The notes beneath the pieces were generated by a model that had not been told where the DNA came from, did not search any database, and worked only from the letters and a program-made list of their open reading frames with translations. Below are positions 1 through 7,769 of a stretch of DNA of 64,000 nucleotides, piece by piece; the first letter of the stretch is position 1, and every line of letters starts with the position of its first letter. The stretch spans positions 62,001 through 126,000 of the forward strand of contig NZ_JACVFC010000007.1 of assembly GCF_014529935.1 (NCBI RefSeq). Direction: 5' to 3'. The translations under genes were made by a program, and so were the position numbers. This DNA is from Chitinophaga qingshengii. GTDB taxonomy: Bacteria; Bacteroidota; Bacteroidia; Chitinophagales; Chitinophagaceae.

Positions 1-1
1 A

Positions 2-208
2 GTCAGTACCATATCATTTATACCAATGTTAAACAAAATACTGGTGACACGCTTTACGCATGATAACTCTAACAGCATCAACCTGAGTACGGTGTTGCAG
101 TACCGTTATATCATTATTCCCGGAGGGGTAGCCGGCGGCAGACAGGCTGATCATCCTGATTACAGTGATTATATTGCTGTGTGCAGATATTATCATATCC
201 CGGAATAA
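2..208 (+). CDS. C-terminal end of an upstream gene, function unknown
   Basis: The frame is open from the second base of the window to a TAA at 206-208, giving about 68 residues with no need for a start inside the window. The end reads YRYIIIPGGVAGGR and then HIPE before the stop, which looks like the conserved tail of a Bacteroidota family of secreted or lipoprotein-type hypothetical proteins (from memory, not checked). An internal ATG at 26 exists, but a gene entering from the left explains the open frame better. Only the tail is visible, so the product cannot be named. Confidence 0.5.
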   Translation, partial: VSTISFIPMLNKILVTRFTHDNSNSINLSTVLQYRYIIIPGGVAGGRQADHPDYSDYIAVCRYYHIPE

Positions 209-318
209 CCGGAAATATGGTGACGTTATCGAAACCGCTGCCAGGTGAAATTTGTTTAATGAACGATAATTATCCTTAAATTACAGGCCGTTTTTTTAAA
301 TCATACCGGAAAAAATAT

Positions 319-717
319 ATGAAGATAATTGATAAACTCGCCTGGATAGAAATTGAAAATAAGTCGATATTATCCACCAGGTCTCTCGGAAAACAGAGGT
401 ACTATATTCCGGGAGGGAAAAGAGAAGAAGGTGAAAATGATGAGCAGGCACTCTGCCGCGAAATATGGGAAGAGCTGAGTGTTGAACTGGATGTCCCCAC
501 ACTGAAATTTGTAGGAACATTTGAAGCGCAGGCGGACAGTCACCCTGATGGGGTGTTGGTGAAAATGACCTGCTACATGGCAAACTACAAAGGCACGTTA
601 AAAGAGTGCTCGGAAATAGAAGATTTCAGGTGGTTGAAGTATGCCGATAAAGACAAGATATCTGAAGTGGATAAATTGATTTTTGATTTTCTAAAAGAAC
701 AGGATTTGATTGACTAA
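319..717 (+). CDS. Nudix hydrolase family protein
   Basis: A 132-residue protein, normal length for a single Nudix domain. The Nudix box runs from about residue 33: GGKREEGE, then REIWEEL, fitting G-x5-E-x7-RE-U-x-EE-x-G-U except that the last glycine is serine (EELSV). This family hydrolyses nucleoside diphosphates linked to another moiety, using Mg2+ held by the Glu residues of the box. The strand-helix framework (YYIPGGK, FVGTFEAQAD, IEDFRWLKY) resembles ADP-ribose/NTP-type members, but the substrate cannot be told. It stands alone and is followed by a strong hairpin terminator. Cytoplasmic. Confidence 0.88.
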   Translation: MKIIDKLAWIEIENKSILSTRSLGKQRYYIPGGKREEGENDEQALCREIWEELSVELDVPTLKFVGTFEAQADSHPDGVLVKMTCYMANYKGTLKECSEIEDFRWLKYADKDKISEVDKLIFDFLKEQDLID

Positions 718-727
718 TAAAAGCGAA

Positions 728-768
728 ACTGTGTCAATGGCTGATCATTTTTCAGCCATTGACACAGT
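728..768. terminator. Bidirectional intrinsic terminator
   Basis: Perfect 17-bp stem (728-744 with 752-768) around a 7-base loop. It is followed by CTTTT on the plus strand and preceded by an A-rich run, giving U-rich tails both ways. It sits between the converging Nudix gene (ends 717) and the NmrA-like gene (ends 787). Confidence 0.9.
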
Positions 769-786
769 CTTTTAAACATCAAACAC

Positions 787-1749
787 TCAATACAAGCGCT
801 TTTGCCCTTCCCATCCTGTACTGCGCAGGAATTGTTCCCAGTTAAGGCTCCCGGGGTTGATTTTTCTGCTCCAGGCTAAGTCCCGGTCTCCCCTGAAATA
901 TCCATATTCTACTGCATACTCCACCATGCCGGTGAGTTCCTGTACTAACAGTTCATTTGAACCGAATGCCGGAAAATGATACAGCAGCTCTTCCCGTGAA
1001 TAGGCTGAACTATACACAGCCTTCTTGCCGGTGACGCTGATAAATGTATCCACCATTTCCTGCGGGGAGATAATATCGCCGATGACAGGCAGGGACTGGC
1101 CTGCGTACTGGTCCGGGTGGGAAAGAATCTCCAGAACGGCCGGTCCGGTAGCAGTAAGCGGGTCCACAAACGGAGCGCGGAAGTCTTTAGGTAAATAGAT
1201 AGGAAATACCAGGGTATCCTCCTTTAAGACCGGCGTGTAAAATTCCATCAGGTTCGTATAAAAGAAAGCCATGTAGATAAATGAGCTTTTAACGGGCAGG
1301 GTACGGATATAGGCTTCAACGTTAGCCTTGTCCGTAAAATGCGGGGCTGATTTTTTACCTGCTGTCCGTTGATCGACATTTTCCAGGCTGCTGAAGATGA
1401 TATAGGGTACCTGCGCTTCCACGGCTGCATCCGCCAGCTGTTTACCTAATTCAAACTCGTGGGTGGCTGGTGGCGCAATGTTAGGCGTCATCAGGAACGC
1501 GGCATCAGCGCCCCGGAATGCCTGCACAAACGCTTCTTTGTACCCCAGGTCAAGGGGAATACTTACCAGTTCCGCACCCTGCTGAGAGAGGGACTGCGCT
1601 TCCGGCGAATCAATACGGCGGGTAATACCCCGTACCCGGTATTTACCGGAAGCTAAAAGGGTACGGGCCGCACTGAGTCCCTGTTTACCCAAAATTCCCA
1701 CAATGGTCACCAGTGGTTTATCTATTGTTGAATGGTTCGTCATGTTCAT
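787..1749 (-). CDS. NmrA-like NAD(P)-binding protein
   Basis: A 320-residue protein with an N-terminal Rossmann fold. The dinucleotide loop is GILGKQG at about residues 18-24, followed by TRR at the end of the second strand, where the 2'-phosphate of NADPH is usually bound. The later pattern (DAAFLMTP, VPYIIFSSLENV, FYTNLMEF, PFVDPLTATGPAV) is that of the NmrA/HSCARG-type short-chain dehydrogenase relatives, which act as redox sensors or quinone/NADPH oxidoreductases. It is transcribed divergently from an HxlR regulator, a common pairing in which the regulator controls the reductase under electrophile or oxidative stress. The substrate is unknown. Confidence 0.85.
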   Translation of the reverse strand: MNMTNHSTIDKPLVTIVGILGKQGLSAARTLLASGKYRVRGITRRIDSPEAQSLSQQGAELVSIPLDLGYKEAFVQAFRGADAAFLMTPNIAPPATHEFELGKQLADAAVEAQVPYIIFSSLENVDQRTAGKKSAPHFTDKANVEAYIRTLPVKSSFIYMAFFYTNLMEFYTPVLKEDTLVFPIYLPKDFRAPFVDPLTATGPAVLEILSHPDQYAGQSLPVIGDIISPQEMVDTFISVTGKKAVYSSAYSREELLYHFPAFGSNELLVQELTGMVEYAVEYGYFRGDRDLAWSRKINPGSLNWEQFLRSTGWEGQKRLY

Positions 1750-1771
1750 GAATTTTTATACTATAAAGATT

Positions 1772-1816
1772 ATAGTTGCAAAACTATTTTTAGTAGGGTA
1801 CATTTGCAATAACTAT
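1772..1816. promoter_or_regulatory. Probable HxlR operator and hxlR-side promoter
   Basis: In the 97-bp divergent gap, ATAGTTGCAAAACTAT (1772-1787) is a perfect 6-bp inverted repeat with a 4-base spacer. Its right half recurs as TTGCAATAACTAT at 1804-1816, a near copy of TTGCAAAACTAT at 1776-1787. A Bacteroidota -7 element, TACATTTG, lies at 1799-1806 with a TTG at 1776-1778 suited as the -33 element. The repeats thus overlap both promoter boxes of the gene starting at 1847. That position fits a repressor site; binding by the HxlR protein is inferred. Confidence 0.55.
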
Positions 1817-1846
1817 CAAAACAGATAGGTACCAAAAATCGATTAC

Positions 1847-2215
1847 ATGAAAACAGAATGTATTGGTGACCATGTAAAACTGAACGGCAAAGTATATCCC
1901 TGCACCGTGAGTTTGACCATGGATCTGGTAGGCGGAAAATGGAAGGCGGTGATCTTATATCATTTAAAAGGAGAACCGAAAAGATACAATGAACTGCGTA
2001 AAGAAATGCCTTCCGTTACGGAAATGACCCTGAGTTTGCAGTTAAAACAGTTGGAGAAAGACGGGTTGGTAATAAGAAAGGTGTACGGTAAGAAGCCGCC
2101 GATCAAAGTGGTGTATAGTCTGACAGATTTTGGCAAGACATTGATTCCTGTTCTGGAAGCGATTACTGCATGGGGAAACCAGGTGGTGAAGGAGAAAGGA
2201 GAGTTTGTGTATTAA
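1847..2215 (+). CDS. HxlR-family winged-helix regulator
   Basis: A 122-residue protein, the usual size. The family signature YPCTVSLTMDLVGGKWK starts near residue 17, followed by a recognition region (NELRKEMPSVTEMTLSLQLK) and a beta wing (KPPIKVVYSLTDFG). Cys19 occupies the place of the conserved N-terminal cysteine that senses diamide or quinones in studied relatives such as YodB, and Cys5 is a second one, so redox sensing is a reasonable inference. It is divergent from the NmrA-like gene across shared operator-like repeats. Its stop codon overlaps the end of the convergent DUF1343 gene by 4 bases. Confidence 0.9.
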   Translation: MKTECIGDHVKLNGKVYPCTVSLTMDLVGGKWKAVILYHLKGEPKRYNELRKEMPSVTEMTLSLQLKQLEKDGLVIRKVYGKKPPIKVVYSLTDFGKTLIPVLEAITAWGNQVVKEKGEFVY

Positions 2216-3405
2216 TCTTGTGTATAGATTAAATAAGGCTGTATACGTATGGACCAGTCGCCCGGAGCAAGATAATTTTTTACGATGGGAATGAAGTCCT
2301 GTAGTGTGGCGTCAAAAAACGTTTCAGTATGCAAGATCCCCGACAAAAGATCCAGGTGTTTTTCACCGGATGGATTGACGTGGGTAGGGTAGGGCGCCCA
2401 CTGAAAATTTCGGGGATGCAATTCTTTTATAACCCTGATCAGCAGCCAGCCGGCAGCTACCGGAAGAAAAGAGACAGGGTCAGTTACATGTAACATCACA
2501 CCGTGACAGGTCTGACCGGCATATTTGCCTTCAGCAGGTGTAAATACTATCGGGCGTGCATATACGTTGTTGGAGAGGGCGGGTATCATTTCATTGAACA
2601 GCCGGGCCGTTTCATTGGCCAGTAACCAGGGGGCGCCGGCTATACGAAATGGAGTTGCGGTTCCTCTGCCTTCACTGCAATTCGTTGCTTCCAGGAAACA
2701 CAGCCCCGGATATAATAAAGCCGATTCAAACACCGGAATGGCCGGAGATAAGGGAACAAAGGAAAAGTTCCAGTCGGCATAATACATATGCCGTTGCCAG
2801 TGGTGGCAGGCGATCACTTCCAGCTGACAATGAATTCCCCGTGACTGATTGAAATAACGGGCCAGTTCTCCCAGGGTACAGTTATGCCTGACCGGTATTG
2901 ACCAACGGCCTATAAAGCTGCTGCAGTGTATTTCATCGAGTAGCGGGCCTTCCGCCAGTATCAGATTACCCGATAAGGGGTTGGGCCGGTCGGCTATGAT
3001 AAAGGGGATATTAAAAGCAGCACAGGCTTCCAGTACATGCGACATCGTCCATAAGTAGGTATAAAACCTGCTGCCGATATCAGGAATGTCGAACAATACC
3101 ACGTCAATATCACTAAGATCGGACTTCGATGGCGCCAGCTTGTCGCCATACAGACTGGTGACCGGCAGACCGGTCAGCGTATCGGTCATATTACCCATCG
3201 CATGTCCATCGGCGCCGGTGGTATCCAGGCCATGTTCGGGAGAGAATAATTTTACAACGTTAAACTCCTGTTGCAACAAAGCTACCCGTGATGGAACGAA
3301 CTGCCTCGTGGTGGCCGCGTGATTGGTCACCAGGGCGATACGTTTGTTTTTCCAGAGGGGCGGTTGTGCGAGTAACACATCGATGCCAGATAGTAGTGTA
3401 TGCAT
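2212..3405 (-). CDS. namZ: DUF1343 / NamZ-like exo-N-acetylmuramidase family protein
   Basis: A 397-residue protein with the DUF1343 layout throughout: RIALVTNHAA at the N terminus, FSPEHGL near residue 55, VVLFDIPDIGSRFYTYLWTM near residue 105, FIIADRPNPL, and ATNCSEGRGTATPF near residue 243. Members such as Bacillus NamZ release N-acetylmuramic acid from the non-reducing end of peptidoglycan fragments (GH171). The reading starts MHTLLSGIDVLLA with no signal peptide or lipobox, unlike secreted members, so it may act on fragments in the cytoplasm or need a different start. The 3' end overlaps the HxlR gene tail to tail. Confidence 0.82.
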   Translation of the reverse strand: MHTLLSGIDVLLAQPPLWKNKRIALVTNHAATTRQFVPSRVALLQQEFNVVKLFSPEHGLDTTGADGHAMGNMTDTLTGLPVTSLYGDKLAPSKSDLSDIDVVLFDIPDIGSRFYTYLWTMSHVLEACAAFNIPFIIADRPNPLSGNLILAEGPLLDEIHCSSFIGRWSIPVRHNCTLGELARYFNQSRGIHCQLEVIACHHWQRHMYYADWNFSFVPLSPAIPVFESALLYPGLCFLEATNCSEGRGTATPFRIAGAPWLLANETARLFNEMIPALSNNVYARPIVFTPAEGKYAGQTCHGVMLHVTDPVSFLPVAAGWLLIRVIKELHPRNFQWAPYPTHVNPSGEKHLDLLSGILHTETFFDATLQDFIPIVKNYLAPGDWSIRIQPYLIYTQD

Positions 3406-3411
3406 GTGAAA

Positions 3412-3419
3412 CGAAGGTA
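3412..3419 (-). promoter_or_regulatory. Possible -7 element of the DUF1343 gene
   Basis: TACCTTCG on the minus strand resembles the TAnnTTTG element. It lies only about 7 bases before the ATG at 3405, so a transcript from it would be nearly leaderless. No clear -33 box was found. Confidence 0.25.
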
Positions 3420-3546
3420 ATGATTTTCAATAGGTCATGTTTTTGGTATTAATTGTTTGTAATAAAAAGATTATGAATTTTATTATTGTTTAATGTGTAT
3501 TGTTGGGAGATGTTAACCGCCGGATGTTTTGCATTCCTATCTATAA

Positions 3547-3580
3547 TTTGTTTTTCGGGTATAAAAAAAGTTTATATTAG
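3547..3580 (+). promoter_or_regulatory. Candidate promoter of the vgrG island, long leader
   Basis: TTTG at 3547-3550 and TATATTAG at 3573-3580 (one mismatch to TAnnTTTG) are separated by 22 bases. The gene-free stretch 3406-3815 holds only this candidate and the CGATAC-type repeats described separately. If used, it gives a leader of roughly 230 bases before the VgrG start at 3816. Confidence 0.4.
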
Positions 3581-3607
3581 CAATACGGAAATCGGATAAA
3601 ACCGGTA

Positions 3608-3776
3608 CCGGATACAGTAACCTGTAAGCGATACCTGTAAAACCGTTTCTTTATGATGAACCGATACTGTTGTTGAGTTATTGTTGACCCGATACGTTAA
3701 CCAGACGTTTGTTTATCATAGTATATAAACCATATTTTTCCCTGATCCAAAATCAGCTTATTGAACCGATATTCTT
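3608..3776 (+). repeat. CCGATAC-type short repeats in the vgrG leader
   Basis: Five related 10-11-base words lie between the candidate promoter and VgrG: CCGGATACAGT (3608), GCGATACCTGT (3628), CCGATACTGT (3661), CCGATACGTTA (3689) and CCGATATTCTT (3766). Spacing is uneven (20, 33, 28 and 77 bases). They could be protein-binding sites or chance. Confidence 0.35.
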
Positions 3777-3815
3777 ATGTCCGCCATTTGTTTATCCTAA
3801 AAAACATCAGGTTGT

Positions 3816-5918
3816 ATGTCTCTTAACACCACTACCACCATTTCCATTGATGGGCATGAGTTCCGTCAGTTTCACCGTCTTACGCTTGAACAAACGATTG
3901 ATGGCCATCATACGTTTGAATTGCTTATCAGCTACGATTGGCTGGCCAGCCTGGGAAAAGGGATATTTACTGCCAGCCGTAAATTCCTCGGAAAAGAGAT
4001 CAGTATCCTGGTGTCGCCGGTAGAAAAAGGTGATGAACCACTTACTTTCAATGGCCTGGTCACCGCCGTCAACACCGGTAAGGAAAACGACGGTACCCAT
4101 GGATTCTGCGTGATCAGTGGCTGTAGTCCCACTATCATCCTGGATGGGGAACCTCATATCCAATCCTTCGAGCGGCAGTCTCTCTCTGAAATGGTACAGA
4201 CCTGCTTTAGAAACGGCAACCCCTATATTGGCCGGCCAATGGTATCCCCGGCATTTACCGGCGTATTGCCGTATACGGTACAGTATAAGGAAAGTCATTA
4301 TGCCTTTCTGCAAAGGATGGCCAACCGGTATGGTGAATGGTTCTTTTACGATGGCCAGCAGATTGTTTTCGGTACCTATACGCCCCGTAAAATCAAACTA
4401 ACCCATCAAACCAATCTTGTGAGCTTTGACCTGCAACTGAAGGTGCTGCCCAACAACCGGCAGTTTCACGGCTATGAGTACAGCCAGGACAGCTCTTTAC
4501 AAACAGCCCTCAAGGCAGGCGGCAAGATGAACGGTTATACGGAAGAAGTGGCCGGCATCAGCAAAAAATTGTATAGTAAACCTTCCTTATATAAAAACGA
4601 CCAGGGTTATGACGATGCCAAAGTACACCTGGAACAACTGTCCGACGTGCATCAGCAAAGCCGGCAGGCGCAACAGGTACAGCTACAGGCGGCCAGCAAA
4701 CATCCTGGTATACGTGTAGGCGATACCGTTTCTATCCTGGAAAGGCAGTATGGCATCGAAGACCATGGCTCGTTTACAGTAACTTCTATCCGCCATCAAT
4801 GCACGGGTAACGGTCAATATTCCAATCAGCTGACCGGCATACCGGATGATATTGCCAGGCCGCAGCGCCAGCCAGGTATACCGCCTGTCTGCGAAGCACA
4901 GAGTGCTATCGTAATTGACAATAACGACCCCGCAGGACTGGGACGCATAAAGGTCCGCTTCCGCTGGCAGCAACAGGGCGCAACGCCCTGGATCCGGCAG
5001 ATAGCGCCGCATGGCGGCGGACAGAAAGGGATCTACTTTATCCCTGAAACAGGAGAAGAGGTATGGGTCGATTTTGAAGGGGGAAATCCCGAATTGCCTT
5101 TTGTACTCGGCGCAGTGTATAACGGTAACGCCAAAAGCGACTTCGCCGACGCAGAGAATAATATTAAAGCCATCAAAACCCGCAGCGGACACATTATCCG
5201 CCTGGACGATACCAATGGAAAGGAAAGCATCACCATCACCGATAAAAACAACAACATTATCGTACTGGATACCAGTACTTCTTCCATCACCATTACCGCC
5301 CCTGAGACGATGACGCTCAACGCGAAGAATATGAAGATTAATGTGGAGAATAATCTTGAAACCCGCGTTGGCAACAACAGTACCCTGCATGTAGAGAATA
5401 ATATCAATACCATCGCTAAAAATAAGATCGACTACCAGGCCGGGCATGACTTCGCATTGGGAACAGCCCGCAATTTTTATGTAAATTCCAATGCGGTGGT
5501 GGATATCTTTGGTAAAAAACAGATCATCCAGTACGGTGAGAAGATCGATATGGGCGCCGCACAAAATATGCATCTGCATGGTCAGCAAACACTGGTCAGC
5601 GCAAAAGACAAAATAGAATATAAGGCGCCGGAAATGAATAAAGTCCCCAATAAAGGCGGGTTCAGCTACACCAAAGAACCTGCTATTGTGGACGTGTTCT
5701 GGATGGATGGCGATATGGCAAAAGAAATCGGCAGCATCAAACCCGGCGAAAAGGCCAGTATCTATGTACAAACCAGGAATGTGGATGCCGGCGAAACAGT
5801 AAAAATTACCTTACTGGAATCCTTTACCGATGGCAGCGAAAAGGAGAAACAACTGGAAGGTACGGTAGATGAACAGGGCCTTGCGCAGATGAAGGAAGTT
5901 TATGAAATGAAACATTAA
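3816..5918 (+). CDS. vgrG: VgrG, type VI secretion spike protein
   Basis: A 700-residue protein in VgrG order. Residues 1-340 form the gp27/phage-late-control-D-like base (FRQFHRLTLEQTIDGHHTFE, then MANRYGEWFFYDGQQ). An OB-fold gp5-like domain follows at about 360-450 (VIDNNDPAGLGRIKVRF, PETGEEVWVDFEGGNPELP). A repetitive beta-helix spike follows from about 460 to 590 (ITITDKNNN, NVENNLETRVGNNSTLH). The last ~100 residues (from EPAIVDVFWMDGD) form an extra beta-rich domain beyond the spike. It trimerises and punctures target cells while carrying effectors. No tube, sheath, baseplate or ClpV genes lie in the window, so this is an orphan spike heading an effector island. Confidence 0.93.
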   Translation: MSLNTTTTISIDGHEFRQFHRLTLEQTIDGHHTFELLISYDWLASLGKGIFTASRKFLGKEISILVSPVEKGDEPLTFNGLVTAVNTGKENDGTHGFCVISGCSPTIILDGEPHIQSFERQSLSEMVQTCFRNGNPYIGRPMVSPAFTGVLPYTVQYKESHYAFLQRMANRYGEWFFYDGQQIVFGTYTPRKIKLTHQTNLVSFDLQLKVLPNNRQFHGYEYSQDSSLQTALKAGGKMNGYTEEVAGISKKLYSKPSLYKNDQGYDDAKVHLEQLSDVHQQSRQAQQVQLQAASKHPGIRVGDTVSILERQYGIEDHGSFTVTSIRHQCTGNGQYSNQLTGIPDDIARPQRQPGIPPVCEAQSAIVIDNNDPAGLGRIKVRFRWQQQGATPWIRQIAPHGGGQKGIYFIPETGEEVWVDFEGGNPELPFVLGAVYNGNAKSDFADAENNIKAIKTRSGHIIRLDDTNGKESITITDKNNNIIVLDTSTSSITITAPETMTLNAKNMKINVENNLETRVGNNSTLHVENNINTIAKNKIDYQAGHDFALGTARNFYVNSNAVVDIFGKKQIIQYGEKIDMGAAQNMHLHGQQTLVSAKDKIEYKAPEMNKVPNKGGFSYTKEPAIVDVFWMDGDMAKEIGSIKPGEKASIYVQTRNVDAGETVKITLLESFTDGSEKEKQLEGTVDEQGLAQMKEVYEMKH

Positions 5919-5929
5919 TCGCCGGTATC

Positions 5930-6973
5930 ATGAAAGTAACCAGTAAAGTCGCCATCAAACAAGTGACCGCCGGTAAAGCGGAAGAACACTACAAAGACAA
6001 AATATTAAGTAATCCTCAGCTGGAGGAACATATTATTGTTATCGGCACGCAGCAGTTTAATCACTCGCTGTTAGGCGCTATCAAACGCGGTTTTGACGCC
6101 GGTCCCAACGGTAAGTTTATGTTTATCCACCAGGCTATCCGGCGTATCCGTCTCAACCCTGAATTAAACTGGACGGTTGTCATCTACAAAGAGGGATACA
6201 CCTCCGGCCAGATTGGCGCTATGTCAGTGGCATTGGCAAATATAATAAATGGGATAAGGGTAATTGAAGCCGCAAGAAGGGAACACGTTATTAATTATAT
6301 CAATACGCAAGATGGAAACAACGGTGCAGATACGAGTGATGTCCGAAAAGCTGTGAAGGTGAAACGGTTGCTATTTTATTGTCATGGTTTGGTGAACAGG
6401 CTGGCTATTGGGATCACGAACCTGAGTACCACGGATGATATGCTGGATATTACACACAGTGCGGTACAGCAGTTTAATAAAGCCGCTTTCCTGCCGGATG
6501 CCATCATTTATTGTTTTGCATGCCGTACAGGATTGGGGAATCCAAAAATTGATACCTCCGTATATAAAACGGATTTCTGGGGAAAAGAGACCACGGAAAG
6601 ATATGATCTCTATTCTGCACAGAGCCTGGCTCAGGCGTTCGCCAACATTACCGGCGCCGTTACCTACGCATACCTGTGCAGGTCTGATTATGAAGATACC
6701 CTGAACACATCGGATGAACTGGATTTTATGGATTATTATAAGTCGGGCGCCAAACACGAACGGGAAAACAGCCAATATGACTACCTGTTGCAGAAAGATG
6801 GCAAGACGCCTGCTGACGATAAACGTTATGCAGAATTAAAGGCGGTATCTGCCGGAAGAAGAACCGTTGATGGCGGGGTTTTTGATCCTCAGGGAGCAAG
6901 AAATAACGTGAAGGGAGGCGAAACACCAAGAGGATTGCCACAGGATATGAAAACATTCAGACCTTTAAATTAA
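5930..6973 (+). CDS. Putative T6SS effector with caspase/CHAT-like His-Cys dyad
   Basis: A 347-residue protein 11 bases after vgrG, with no signal peptide. I do not recognise the full family. At residues 146-163 a hydrophobic strand ends in YCHGLVNRLAIG (His152-Gly), and at about 191-201 a second strand ends in YCFACRTG (Cys195, Cys198). A strand ending in His-Gly followed by a strand ending in Cys is the arrangement of clan CD peptidases and CHAT or DUF4347-like domains. Next comes LAQAFANITGAVTYAYLCR. The N-terminal 120 residues may be a delivery domain; the tail is Gly/Pro/Arg rich. Position directly behind VgrG and before membrane-targeted small proteins suggests an exported toxin, but protease activity is inferred. 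Confidence 0.55.
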   Translation: MKVTSKVAIKQVTAGKAEEHYKDKILSNPQLEEHIIVIGTQQFNHSLLGAIKRGFDAGPNGKFMFIHQAIRRIRLNPELNWTVVIYKEGYTSGQIGAMSVALANIINGIRVIEAARREHVINYINTQDGNNGADTSDVRKAVKVKRLLFYCHGLVNRLAIGITNLSTTDDMLDITHSAVQQFNKAAFLPDAIIYCFACRTGLGNPKIDTSVYKTDFWGKETTERYDLYSAQSLAQAFANITGAVTYAYLCRSDYEDTLNTSDELDFMDYYKSGAKHERENSQYDYLLQKDGKTPADDKRYAELKAVSAGRRTVDGGVFDPQGARNNVKGGETPRGLPQDMKTFRPLN

Positions 6974-6979
6974 GATAAA

Positions 6980-7486
6980 ATGAGGAAGATCCTTGTCGTC
7001 CTGATGATGGCGCTTACCGCCTATACTTCAGGCTGCAAAAGTCAAAATAAAAACAGCATGAGCAAAGAATACACTGTACAAACACTGGAAGGTCCCTATC
7101 CTGTAAATAAACGTGTGGAAAAATTAGGTTATAAGGTAATCGGGGAGTGGAAGCTCTGGAATCCCAACCCCCTGCCTGTTTCCGATAGTGATATTGTATT
7201 TATTAAAACCAAACTGCCGGAATGGCTGGCTGAAAAAGCCGGTAAACCCGACGATCGGGCTGTCAGCGCTTTTCAGCAGGTGCCGGATACGGAATTGCGT
7301 AAACAGCTACGCTATAGCTTTACTTTTTTTGGTCCCGGTCTGACGGAAACAGACGCTTACCTGTTGCAGCTGAAATATGATAATAAACCGGTGAATATAT
7401 ACATCCCGAAGAGTGACAGCGGTATTGTGTATCCTTTTAAAGACGAGGAGTGGAACAGAAATTTAAGCTATAATGACAAAAAGTAA
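6980..7486 (+). CDS. Small lipoprotein, candidate immunity protein
   Basis: A 168-residue protein starting 6 bases after the previous stop. It has a lipoprotein signal: basic start, hydrophobic core VVLMMALTAY and lipobox TSGC with the lipidated cysteine at residue 19, so it would sit at a membrane facing the periplasm. The rest is soluble with no recognised domain (EWKLWNPNPLPVSDSD, YIPKSDSGIVYPFKDEEW). Coupling to a putative effector and periplasmic placement suggest an immunity role; this is inference from context. Its 3' end overlaps the next gene by 14 bases. Confidence 0.6.
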   Translation: MRKILVVLMMALTAYTSGCKSQNKNSMSKEYTVQTLEGPYPVNKRVEKLGYKVIGEWKLWNPNPLPVSDSDIVFIKTKLPEWLAEKAGKPDDRAVSAFQQVPDTELRKQLRYSFTFFGPGLTETDAYLLQLKYDNKPVNIYIPKSDSGIVYPFKDEEWNRNLSYNDKK

Positions 7487-7769
7487 GATCGTTGTAATTA
7501 TCGTGCTGAGTATTTGTTTGGCTTTTGTATCCTGGATATACACTGAGAATAAAGCCATAACCCTGCAATCAGACGGAACATATCACTATTGGCCCATTGT
7601 AACGGAATATATTGTATTTGACCCTTATGGAGATGCAGCGTTGAGCGACGGCGCAAGGTGGCTAATAATGATATCCTATTTTATTATTTATAGCATCCTG
7701 TTACTGATCATACTGAAATTGTGGAACAAATATAAAACCCGCCCTTATGTCAAAGGTTTTAAAAGCTGA
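7473..7769 (+). CDS. Small two-helix membrane protein
   Basis: A 98-residue protein with transmembrane segments at about 5-23 (IVVIIVLSICLAFVSWIY) and 65-85 (WLIMISYFIIYSILLLIIL), and a ~40-residue hydrophilic loop between them rich in Tyr and Asp. No family recognised. It overlaps the lipoprotein gene before it by 14 bases and the amidase gene after it by 23 bases, so the three are translationally coupled. Inner-membrane location and context allow an immunity or accessory role. Confidence 0.6.
   Translation: MTKSKIVVIIVLSICLAFVSWIYTENKAITLQSDGTYHYWPIVTEYIVFDPYGDAALSDGARWLIMISYFIIYSILLLIILKLWNKYKTRPYVKGFKS

Noticed and set aside
4683-5771. 362-codon open frame antisense to vgrG
   Set aside because: It lies wholly inside a well-supported VgrG frame, has Cys/His-rich low-sense text and no domain; an antisense shadow.
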